Of a DNA stretch of 64,000 bases, positions 56,334 through 64,000 are shown in pieces. Made by a program: the position numbers and the translations under genes. The notes below the pieces were generated by a model that did not search any database, was not told the DNA's origin, and saw nothing but the letters and a program-made list of their open reading frames with translations. Source of the DNA: Bacteroidetes bacterium OLB12 (GTDB lineage Bacteria > Bacteroidota > Bacteroidia > Cytophagales > Cyclobacteriaceae). The stretch lies in the NCBI GenBank assembly GCA_001567185.1, contig LNFR01000110.1:124001-188000 (forward strand), given 5' to 3'. Numbering within the stretch: the stretch's first letter is position 1; each line of letters starts with the position of its first letter.

Positions 56334-57565
56334 ATGAAAGAACTATTGAAAAAGTTTGAGAGCAAGCCTGCTGAAATTGTGTTTGAGTGGAAGGATAGCG
56401 AGACTTCAGCAGAAGGGTGGGTGGTAATCAATTCATTGCGCGGAGGCGCTGCCGGAGGAGGAACACGCATGCGGGTAGGGTTAGATAAACGCGAAGTGGA
56501 ATCGCTTGCCAAAACGATGGAAGTAAAGTTTACCGTATCGGGGCCACCTATTGGCGGGGCAAAATCCGGAATCAATTTCGATCCAAACGATCCGCGCAAA
56601 GCAGAAGTGTTGCATCGATGGTATGCGGCAGTAATGCCTTTACTAAAATATTATTACGGTACCGGTGGCGATCTGAATGTAGATGAAATCCACGAAGTAA
56701 TTCCGCATACCGAAGATGTAGGCATCTGGCACCCGCAGGAAGGTGTTTTTACCGGGCATTATAAACCTACCGAGCCTCAAAAAGTAAATCGTATTGGCCA
56801 ACTGCGGCAGGGCGTAATTAAGTTGATTGAAAGTGAAAATTATACGCCCACACTCTCTAAAAAATATACCGTGGCTGATATGTGCACCGGTTACGGTGTA
56901 GCCGAAGCGGTGCGGCATTACTATGCATTGTGGGGTGGCGAATTAAAAGGCAAGCGGGCCGTTGTACAAGGTTGGGGAAACGTGGGTGCTGCAGCTGGTT
57001 TTTACCTCTCACAAATGGGGGTAAAGATTGTAGGCATCCTTACACGCGAGGGCGGGTTGATTAATCAAAAAGGGTTTACCCATGAGGAAATATGCAACCT
57101 TGTTTTAAATCGGGATGGCAACAGGTTAGTTACCGAAGAGTTACTTCCGTTTGAGATTGTTAATCAGAAAATATGGGATCTGCAGTTTGAAGTGTTTGTG
57201 CCGGCTGCCGCATCGCGGTTAGTTACCAAACATCAGGTGGATCGGATGCTGGAAGCCGGTGTGGAAGTTTTTTCTTGTGGTGCAAATGTACCTTTTGCTG
57301 ATCCGGAAATTTTCTTTGGAGAAACCGGTTTATATGCCGATGAGAAAATTTCCATCATTCCTGATTTTATTGCCAACTGTGGCATGGCCCGGGTGTTTGC
57401 CTATTTTATGGAAAAGGAAGTAAGCATGACCGATGAAGCCATTTTTCTCTGACATCTCCAATACCATCTTAAAGGCTATGCAAAAGACACACACACTCAA
57501 CAATAAAAAAAACGAGGCTTGCACAAACCTCGTTTGAAGTCGCATTAAAGCAATTGGTAAACTAA
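56334..57565 (+). CDS. Glu/Leu/Phe/Val dehydrogenase (two frameshifts at C-terminus)
   Basis: This NAD(P)-dependent amino acid dehydrogenase has the dimerisation and catalytic segment GGGTRMRVGLDKREVE, VSGPPIGGAKSGINFDP with the catalytic Lys, GDLNVDEIHEVIP, and the Rossmann VVQGWGNVGAAAGFYLSQMG. The printed frame stops at 57452. Shortening the T run at 57442-57446 by one continues SDISNTILKAMQKTHTLNN, and shortening the eight-A run at 57505-57512 by one gives TRLAQTSFEVALKQLVN, the expected family C-terminus, with stop TAA at 57563-57565. Repaired length about 409 aa. It overlaps nhaD by 4 bp. Confidence 0.9.
57505..57535 (-). terminator. Hairpin at the gdh/nhaD junction, terminator for nhaD
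   Basis: Stem AAACGAGG / CCTCGTTT with a 10-nt loop, and a T run on the minus strand. It lies 27 bp after the nhaD stop but inside the repaired gdh coding sequence. Confidence 0.65.
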
Positions 57566-58890
57566 ACCGGTGGGTGTACCGCCAGGTAGGGTTGAATGAT
57601 GAGGTAAACAATGGCTCCGGCAAAATACCCTAACATAGCCAGTAAAGAGATACGCTTCAGGTACCAGATAAAATCTATTTTCTCCATACCCATTACTGCT
57701 ACTCCGGCAGCCGATCCGATGATCAGAATACTTCCACCCGTACCAGCACAATAAGCCAGGTATTCCCAGATCAGGTGATCCTGGTAATAGATACTCATGT
57801 CATACATGCCCATGCTGGCAGCAACCAACGGTACGTTATCTACAATGGCAGAAAGGATACCAATTAACGTAATGATGATGCGTTGATCGCCCAAGGTGGA
57901 ATCTAACCATGCTGAAAAATGACTTAGAATGTCCATGGATTGAAGCGCACCTACCGCCAATAAGATACCGAGGAAGAAGAGTACGCTGGGCACATCAATA
58001 CGGGTAAGGGCCCCGGCTGCAGTATAAGGTCTCTTTTCAGCTTCGTCCATATCGGGGTTGATCAACTCGGAAACAACCCACAACACGCCAAGCGCCAGCA
58101 ACATACCCAGGTATGGTGGAAGGTGTGTAACGGTTTTGAAAACAGGTACTGAAATAAGACCACCCACACCCAGGATTAACATGGTTAAGGCACCCTTTAC
58201 CGGTTTTCCATTTGCATGACCATGACCATGGCCATGGCCATGGTTAGTTTCGGCAGCATGACTTTTGGCTTCACCGAGTTCTCCTTTTAGGGTGAACTGC
58301 AGATAAATCAAAGGCACGACCATACATACAATGCTTGGTAGAAAAAGAGTAATCATTATGTTGCCCGATGAAATCTGCCCGCCAATCCAGAGCATGGTGG
58401 TGGTAACATCGCCAATGGGCGACCATGCACCACCGGCATTTGCTGCAATTACAATCATACCAGCAAAGAACAACCGCATATCCTTGTTGGGCACCAACTT
58501 GCGAATGAGCGAGATCATTACAATGGAGGTGGTAAGGTTATCGAGTATTGCAGATAAAAAGAATGTTACCAAGCAGATGATCCACAATAATTTCTTGGGG
58601 TTTCGGGTATTGATCCGGTCTGTAATGATCTTGAATCCCTGGTAGGCATCCACCAACTCCACAATGGTCATGGCGCCCATCAGAAAAAACAGGATGGCGG
58701 CAATTTCACTCAGGTGTTCGCCCAACTGATGGCCAATGTGTTCAATATGATCGGATGAAACTACTGCATAAACTGTCCAGCAAAGTACCCCTGTAAGGAG
58801 TGCGGAGGCAGTTTTGTTTATTTTAATAGGGTGTTCAAGTGCAATGGCGAGGTATCCAACAACGAAGAGGATAATAACAATTGCTTCCAT
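57562..58890 (-). CDS. nhaD: Na+/H+ antiporter NhaD
   Basis: A 442-aa inner-membrane antiporter of the ion transporter superfamily. Marks are ILDNLTTSIVMISLIRKL, GGAWSPIGDVTTTMLWIGGQ and AIVDNVPLVAASMGMYD. A His/Gly loop of HGHGHGHGHAN lies near residue 210 and may sense metal or pH. Start is ATG 58890; the TTG at 58896 two codons upstream is rejected. It exports Na+ or Li+ for H+, for pH and salt homeostasis. Confidence 0.93.
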   Translation of the reverse strand: MEAIVIILFVVGYLAIALEHPIKINKTASALLTGVLCWTVYAVVSSDHIEHIGHQLGEHLSEIAAILFFLMGAMTIVELVDAYQGFKIITDRINTRNPKKLLWIICLVTFFLSAILDNLTTSIVMISLIRKLVPNKDMRLFFAGMIVIAANAGGAWSPIGDVTTTMLWIGGQISSGNIMITLFLPSIVCMVVPLIYLQFTLKGELGEAKSHAAETNHGHGHGHGHANGKPVKGALTMLILGVGGLISVPVFKTVTHLPPYLGMLLALGVLWVVSELINPDMDEAEKRPYTAAGALTRIDVPSVLFFLGILLAVGALQSMDILSHFSAWLDSTLGDQRIIITLIGILSAIVDNVPLVAASMGMYDMSIYYQDHLIWEYLAYCAGTGGSILIIGSAAGVAVMGMEKIDFIWYLKRISLLAMLGYFAGAIVYLIIQPYLAVHPPV

Positions 58891-59031
58891 AGGCAATCAG
58901 GTTGGTTGTAGGTAAATATAAAATAAAACTTAAGTCCCTGCGAAGGAAGCAAGATAAATATTGCACACCAGCACGGATATTAATTGTGGGTTAGAAAACT
59001 GATAAGCGGCAATGCCGTCCGATCAACAGCG

Positions 59032-59922
59032 CTAAACTTTAGCTTGCCGCGCGGGTTGGTATTTTTGCTGCCCGATAAATACGGCACTTAATACGAGGGC
59101 GGTTCCCACCCAGGTGTAACCGGTTAAGGGCTCGCCCAATAAAAGGGCCGATAACATGATGCCGAAAATCGGGCACAGGTATAGCCAGATAGAAGCTTTT
59201 ACTGCATCGGCTTTTAGTAAGATAAGCCAGAGGTTAACGGCTATGATGGAAACGGGTACCACTAACCATAGCAACGAAAGCCAAAAGGAACTATGGAACT
59301 GGTTTGAACCGGGTTGGTGCATTAAAAGTGCAAACGGGGCGGTCATCAACCCGCCAAATAGAACCTGCCAACCGTTAATCGAAATGCGATTCAGCGACCA
59401 TTTCTGGCCGGCATAATACACCGCGCCAATGGAATAGGTAATCATACTAAGTCCTAACAACAACAAACCAACAATAGAAATGGATTTGAGTTGCAACAAG
59501 GGAAAGGCCGCCAATAGTACACCAGAAAGCCCCAGTGTAATGCTTCCCCATTCCATCCATTGTACCTTTCGTTTGTTAACCAGAGAGGAAAGCAAACTGA
59601 TGAACAACGGGTTAAGCGCAATGGCTAGTGTAGTTATACCTGCGGTAATAAACTGAAGTGCAATAATGAATATGCCCAGGTAAAGGGCAGTATTAAAGGC
59701 ACCAAATATGGTCAGGTGTTGCCACTCTTTACCCTGAGGTAGCCGCTGCTTCTTGAAAGCATGTGCATAAACCAAGAGCAACCCTCCGGCAATCAGAAAC
59801 CGGATAGTGAAAAACAGGAGGGGCTCAACTGATTTTAACCCAAACTTTCCGGCAATAGAGGCCGAAGCCCAAAGCACCGAAAATGTGAGGCCGGTTAAAA
59901 GATAGGGGATATTGTTTTTCAC
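59032..59922 (-). CDS. EamA family (DMT) transporter
   Basis: About 296 aa from GTG 59922 (VKNNIPYLLTGLTFSVLWAS). An in-frame ATG at 59952 lies in the loop of the lysC terminator and is less likely. Ten predicted helices in two EamA repeats, with the second ending LGEPLTGYTWVGTALVLSAVF. It is an inner-membrane metabolite exporter of unknown substrate, downstream of lysC. Confidence 0.86.
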   Translation of the reverse strand: MKNNIPYLLTGLTFSVLWASASIAGKFGLKSVEPLLFFTIRFLIAGGLLLVYAHAFKKQRLPQGKEWQHLTIFGAFNTALYLGIFIIALQFITAGITTLAIALNPLFISLLSSLVNKRKVQWMEWGSITLGLSGVLLAAFPLLQLKSISIVGLLLLGLSMITYSIGAVYYAGQKWSLNRISINGWQVLFGGLMTAPFALLMHQPGSNQFHSSFWLSLLWLVVPVSIIAVNLWLILLKADAVKASIWLYLCPIFGIMLSALLLGEPLTGYTWVGTALVLSAVFIGQQKYQPARQAKV

Positions 59923-59938
59923 GGGCCGACAATAATAA

Positions 59939-59971
59939 AAAAAGCTACCCATTTTTTACCGGTAGCTTTTT
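59939..59971 (-). terminator. Terminator of lysC
   Basis: Perfect 11-bp stem AAAAAGCTACC / GGTAGCTTTTT and an 11-nt loop; the T run follows on the minus strand. It is 10 bp after the lysC stop codon. Confidence 0.9.
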
Positions 59972-59980
59972 CTTGGATGA

Positions 59981-61299
59981 TTAAAGGTTAAACAAGCCGG
60001 AGTTAAGCAGTGAAAGCGCTTTCTCTTTGTGCGGGGTTGCAACCAGAATAGAAATATTGTTGGGACTACCACCGTACGATACCATGCGGATAGGCACGGA
60101 TGCCAGCGATTGAAAGACCTCTTTTAGTACACCTTCTTTTTCGGAGAGCATGTTGCCCACAATACAGATGATGGATTGGTCGGTATCAACTTCAATTGAA
60201 CCAAAATTTTTTAGCTCCTCCATAATCGGATGCAGATTTTTATTATCATCAATGGTAACGGAAACAGCTACCTCTGATGTAGAGATCATGTCGATTGGTG
60301 TTTTGTAGCGTTCAAAGACCTCAAACACTTTTCTTAAAAATCCATAGGCCAGCAACATGCGCGATGATTTTATCTTGATAGCCGTAATCCCATCTTTGGC
60401 TGCAATGGCTTTAAACTGTGCGCGGCTACCCTTATCGCTTATTACGGTACCGGGGGCCTTTTCGTCCATTGTATTCTTCAATATTACCGGCACATGATAC
60501 TTCTGGGCAGGTACAATGGTAGATGGATGCAAAATTTTTGCTCCGAAGTATGCAAGCTCGGAAGCCTCATCAAATGTAAGTTCAGCAATAGGAACTGTCT
60601 TTTTAACAACGCGTGGGTCATTGTTGTGCATGCCATCAATATCAGTCCAGATCTGAATTTCTTTGGCCTGTATGGCAGCACCAATCAAGGATGCCGTATA
60701 ATCGCTGCCACCCCGTTTCAGGTTGTCGATTTCGTTGCGATGGTTACGGCAGATGTATCCCTGGGTTACCAGGATGTCCACATTGCTCATCGTTTCCAAA
60801 ATAGGCTTCAGTCGCTCGCTGATCTTTTCCAACTCAGGCTCCTGATTTTCATCTATCGACATGAAATGCAAGGCGGGTAATAAGCGGGCAGAAATTTTTT
60901 TCTCTTGCAGGTGGTGATAGAAAAGTTCGGTCGAAATCAATTCTCCCTGTGCCAGTAACTCGCGGTAGCTACGATCATCAAACCTTCCAGCCGCCAATAA
61001 CCGGAACAAACTAAAATAACGGCTCACAATTTCCTGCCCGATGGCCTGGTATGCTTCGCTTTCGTAAAGGTCTTTTATGAATTGCTGATAATGTTTTTCC
61101 AGTTCACCAATTTCCTGATGTGCCGCTGTTTGTTGTTGAGCCAGCAAACTATCGCCAATGCGCACCAGGGTATTGGTAGTGCCACTCAGGGCCGATAGCA
61201 CCACAATCTTTTTACCAGCCATACCCGTAACGAGGTTGGCAATTTTTTCATCCGCTCAGGCTTACCTACCGAGGTGCCTCCAAATTTTACTACAAGCAT
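59981..61299 (-). CDS. lysC: Aspartate kinase (one-base frameshift)
   Basis: Monofunctional aspartokinase that phosphorylates aspartate for lysine, threonine and methionine synthesis. From ATG 61299 MLVVKFGGTSVGKPERMKK has the diagnostic VKFGGTSVG. The frame then shifts because the T run at 61243-61248 has six bases where seven are needed; with it, IANLVTGMAGKKIVVLSALSG follows. The kinase core ends in TDIDGMHNNDPRVV and FDEASELAYFGAKILHP. Two ACT domains at the C-terminus (TSEVAVSVTIDDN and SIICIVGNMLSE) provide feedback control. Repaired length is about 439 aa. Confidence 0.94.
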
Positions 61300-61318
61300 A
61301 TAAAGAATTTCAGGGGCG

Positions 61319-61346
61319 TAAAGATAGGTTGCAATAGGATAACCAA
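61319..61346 (-). promoter_or_regulatory. Possible promoter for lysC
   Basis: On the minus strand TTG, a 17-bp spacer and TATCTTTA (one base off TATCTTTG). Leader about 15-20 nt to ATG 61299. Confidence 0.45.
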
Positions 61347-61360
61347 AAATGTGAGCCAAA

Positions 61361-61394
61361 TAAAAAACCCTTTGGATTTTTTGATCCAAAGGGT
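61361..61394 (-). terminator. Terminator of dnaK
   Basis: Perfect 11-bp stem ACCCTTTGGAT / ATCCAAAGGGT with a 6-nt loop. The T run is on the minus strand, after the dnaK stop at 61422. Confidence 0.92.
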
Positions 61395-61421
61395 CGTTAG
61401 TTTGGTTGTGGATATGCGGAG

Positions 61422-63329
61422 TTACTTCACCTCTTCGTATTCTACATCGGTAGCATTGCCACCACCTGTCGAATTGGTGTTCTGCTCGGATTGCGTGGCA
61501 TTGCCTGCATTTTGCTGGGCGCTGCCTCCGGCATACATCTCCTGCGAGGCCACCTGCCAGGCATTGTTCAGCGTGGCCATGGCTTGCTCAATCGCTGCCA
61601 GATCCTGGCTCTTGTGTGCTTCTCTTAGTTTTTCAAGCGCACTGGTGATGGCGGTTTTGTTTCCTTCCGAAAGTTTATCGCCAAACTCTTTCAGTTGCTT
61701 TTCAGTTTGGAAGATGAGCGAATCGGCCTGGTTGATTTTTTCGATCTTTTCTTTCTCCTTCTTATCCGCGTCTGCATTGGCTTGCGCTTCCTGCTTCATC
61801 CTCTGGATTTCGGCTTCGGTTAATCCACTGCTGGCTTCAATGCGAATCTTCTGTTCTTTACCGGTGCCTTTATCTTTGGCTGATACGTGTAAAATACCGT
61901 TGGCATCAATATCGAACGTAACTTCAATCTGAGGCACACCGCGTGGTGCGGGTGGAATACCATCTAAGTGAAACCTTCCAATGGTGCGGTTATCGCGTGC
62001 CATCGGGCGCTCACCCTGCAACACATGTATTTCAACCGAAGGTTGGCTATCCGAGGCAGTTGAAAATACTTCCGACTTTTTAGAAGGAATGGTTGTATTC
62101 GATTCAATCAATTTGGTAAACACACCACCCATTGTTTCAATCCCTAACGAAAGCGGGGTTACGTCCAGCAAGAGCACATCTTTTACCTCACCGGTTAACA
62201 CACCGCCTTGTATAGCCGCACCGATGGCTACTACTTCATCGGGGTTTACACCCTTAGAAGGTTTTTTGCCGAAGAACTTTTCTACTTCTTCCTGGATGCG
62301 AGGAATGCGGGTTGAACCACCCACCAGAATCACTTCATCAATCTGGCTAACAGAATAACCGGAATCTGCAACCGCTTTGCGGCAGGGCTCCAGGGTTCTG
62401 CGAATCAAATCATCGCACAGTTGCTCGAATTTGGCGCGAGTAAGTTTCTTCACTAAGTGTTCAGGCACACCATCCACGGAAGTGATGTAGGGTAGATTGA
62501 TTTCGGTTTCATTTGAGCTTGAAAGTTCAATCTTCGCTTTTTCGGCAGCCTCTTTCAGGCGCTGCAGGGCCATCGGGTCTTTGCGCAAGTCGATGTTTTT
62601 ATCGGCTTTAAACTCATCGGCCAGCCAGTTCATAATACGCATGTCAAAGTCATCACCACCTAAGTGCACATCGCCATTGGTAGATTTTACTTCAAACACA
62701 CCATCGCCCAATTCCAGCACGGATACATCGAACGTACCACCGCCTAAATCGTAAACAGCGATTTTCATGTCCTTATTTTTCTTATCCAATCCGTAAGCTA
62801 AGGCAGCGGCTGTAGGTTCGTTGATAATACGTTTTACATCCAAACCGGCAATTTGCCCGGCTTCTTTGGTGGCCTGGCGTTCGGCATCGTTAAAGTAAGC
62901 CGGTACGGTAATAATGGCTTCGGTTACGGTAGTGCCCAGGTAGTCTTCGGCAGTGCTCTTCATTTTTTGAAGTATCATAGCCGAGATTTCCTGCGGGGTG
63001 TACATGCGGTCGCCAATGCGCACGCGCACGGTATCGTTATTGCCGGCTTCTACCTGGTAGCTCACCAGTTTTTTCTCGTTGTCAACCTCACCAAACTTTT
63101 TACCCATAAAGCGTTTGATGGAAGAGACGGTATTTTTAGGATTGGTAATTGCCTGGCGCTTGGCTGGGTCACCCACCTTGCGCTCGCCTTTGCCATTATC
63201 CAGAAAGCCCACAATACTTGGTGTGGTTCTGCGGCCTTCGCTGTTGGCAATAACTACGGGCTCGTTGCCCTCCATTACGGATACGCACGAGTTTGTGGTT
63301 CCTAAGTCGATTCCAATAATTTTTCCCAT
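61422..63329 (-). CDS. dnaK: Molecular chaperone DnaK
   Basis: A 635-aa Hsp70. The nucleotide-binding domain starts [20 protein letters not shown], with [34 protein letters not shown] and [14 protein letters not shown] following. The substrate-binding domain has [15 protein letters not shown] and [19 protein letters not shown]. The C-terminal tail is Gln/Asn/Gly-rich and ends DVEYEEVK. Full length. No grpE or dnaJ is adjacent. Confidence 0.98.
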   Translation of the reverse strand: MGKIIGIDLGTTNSCVSVMEGNEPVVIANSEGRRTTPSIVGFLDNGKGERKVGDPAKRQAITNPKNTVSSIKRFMGKKFGEVDNEKKLVSYQVEAGNNDTVRVRIGDRMYTPQEISAMILQKMKSTAEDYLGTTVTEAIITVPAYFNDAERQATKEAGQIAGLDVKRIINEPTAAALAYGLDKKNKDMKIAVYDLGGGTFDVSVLELGDGVFEVKSTNGDVHLGGDDFDMRIMNWLADEFKADKNIDLRKDPMALQRLKEAAEKAKIELSSSNETEINLPYITSVDGVPEHLVKKLTRAKFEQLCDDLIRRTLEPCRKAVADSGYSVSQIDEVILVGGSTRIPRIQEEVEKFFGKKPSKGVNPDEVVAIGAAIQGGVLTGEVKDVLLLDVTPLSLGIETMGGVFTKLIESNTTIPSKKSEVFSTASDSQPSVEIHVLQGERPMARDNRTIGRFHLDGIPPAPRGVPQIEVTFDIDANGILHVSAKDKGTGKEQKIRIEASSGLTEAEIQRMKQEAQANADADKKEKEKIEKINQADSLIFQTEKQLKEFGDKLSEGNKTAITSALEKLREAHKSQDLAAIEQAMATLNNAWQVASQEMYAGGSAQQNAGNATQSEQNTNSTGGGNATDVEYEEVK

Positions 63330-63350
63330 GATATGTTCAGTTTTTGATTA

Positions 63351-63379
63351 CAGATTTATTAGCAAAACCCCTTGAACAA
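63351..63379 (-). promoter_or_regulatory. Possible dnaK promoter and palindromic element
   Basis: On the minus strand TTG, an 18-bp spacer and TAAATCTG, one base off TAnnTTTG. The palindrome CCCTTG-AA-CAAGGG (63369-63382) overlaps the TTG and could be a regulator site. No CIRCE element for HrcA is seen. Confidence 0.4.
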
Positions 63380-63478
63380 GGGTTATGCCAATGGGTTTTA
63401 AGATGGAAAAAGGTGACAGAGTGGCAGGAACAGTAGATTAGTTAAATGGCTAAATCTGCAGTAAACAAACAAGAAGCT

Positions 63479-64000
63479 CTAAAAGCCATGCTCATTTAGT
63501 TGGTGGCCAGGTAATCGAAAGAGGATTGAAAACTGGATTACCCGGCTTCTTTGTTTAAATATGTCGCGGTTGTCTTCAATGAGATTGGTAATACCCAGAT
63601 TGTACCGTGCTCCTATTCCAACAACGTCAGAGAAATAGTATTCTGCGCCCATCACTACAGCAAAATCATCTTTTCCTAAATAGTCTTTATTACCCACAAA
63701 GAAACTGACCTGAGGTCCTGCCAGAATGTTAAAATTCCTCTCAGGATGGAATTTGGCAAGTAATCCAATACTAATAAATTTTAATCGATCGGGATCAACA
63801 GAGCCATTGGCATCAGAATAACCCCCATGGCCTATTATAGAATAACTAGCCTCAATCTGGCTTGCAAGTTTTTTTAATTGCACACTGGTTACAGATATAC
63901 CAATGTGAGGGGCGAAAATTTGTTCAGGTGTTACTCGAAGATTTTGTTGTTGCCACACTTGCCATGCAATATTTCCACCCACTCGCAAACCAAAGGTTTG
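63479..64000 (-). CDS. Outer membrane beta-barrel protein (5' end outside window)
   Basis: The C-terminal ~173 residues of a porin-like protein of the OMP_b-brl_2/PorT-like type. The frame runs to the right edge. Alternating strand motifs (FISIGLLAKFHPERNFNILAGPQVSFFVGN, VMGAEYYFSDVVGIGARYNLGITN, VIQFSILFRL) are typical, quoted in part. Start is not in the window. Confidence 0.75.
   Translation of the reverse strand, partial: QTFGLRVGGNIAWQVWQQQNLRVTPEQIFAPHIGISVTSVQLKKLASQIEASYSIIGHGGYSDANGSVDPDRLKFISIGLLAKFHPERNFNILAGPQVSFFVGNKDYLGKDDFAVVMGAEYYFSDVVGIGARYNLGITNLIEDNRDIFKQRSRVIQFSILFRLPGHQLNEHGF

Noticed and set aside
61351-61932. A 193-aa plus-strand frame opposite the dnaK C-terminus
   Set aside because: Ser/Ala/Cys-rich shadow of the Gln/Ala-rich DnaK lid; crosses the dnaK terminator.

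Overview
This window reads as chromosomal DNA of a Bacteroidota bacterium, most likely a Cytophagales-type environmental member. The basis is a SusC/SusD pair, a type IX secretion sorting domain, BatD, Lnb-type and DUF3127 proteins, a eukaryote-like ribonucleotide reductase R2, weak Shine-Dalgarno signals, and promoters of the Bacteroidota form TTG-N17-20-TAnnTTTG. I saw no rRNA, tRNA, CRISPR array, transposase or phage gene.

Layout. 1-9443: CPBP protease, dusB, an EamA transporter, a YycJ-like MBL protein, an exo/endonuclease-phosphatase family protein, an Nfu-type Fe-S protein, a dicarboxylate symporter, aroC and batD. 9590-17279: a 63-aa protein, a hypothetical, queG, ruvB, apbE, a ZIP transporter, acs, and a Uma2/DUF3127 coupled pair. 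17362-22068: nrdA, nrdB, then rplU-rpmA. 22386-30115: susC, susD, a lipoprotein and a T9SS-exported arylsulfotransferase-like protein. 30121-34473: accD and fba, then rplS, trmD, rimM and rpsP. 34667-40447: a complete 2-oxoglutarate dehydrogenase set (sucA, sucB, lpd). 40485-42398: two clusters of a covarying palindromic repeat bracket a two-gene cassette (a secreted protein and a membrane-anchored LuxR-type regulator). 42400-50211: lnb, a radical SAM protein, an FeoB-associated Cys-rich protein, an FtsX-like permease, an inositol monophosphatase, an Lnt-membrane-domain-like protein, rsmI, a PCD and a DUF493 protein. 50265-55954: an envelope group (ppiD, a 52-aa membrane protein, lptC, a TPR protein, an outer membrane protein). 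56334-64000: a Glu/Leu-type dehydrogenase, nhaD, an EamA transporter, lysC, dnaK and a partial outer membrane beta-barrel.

The main caveat is sequence quality. Twelve recognisable genes, several of them housekeeping, are broken by about sixteen one-base indels, most of them in homopolymers or doubled bases (nfu, aroC, batD, queG, ZIP, arylsulfotransferase, lpd, lnb, ftsX-like, inositol monophosphatase, gdh, lysC). In every case the reading resumes in the alternate frame exactly where the family expects it. I read these as residual sequencing or assembly errors and give the whole-gene spans. The most novel-looking locus is the palindromic repeat family with compensatory arm changes around 40847-42294. 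Secondary points of interest are the DUF3127 protein with an SSB-like tail, an extended promoter motif shared by ribosomal protein genes, and possible leaderless starts.
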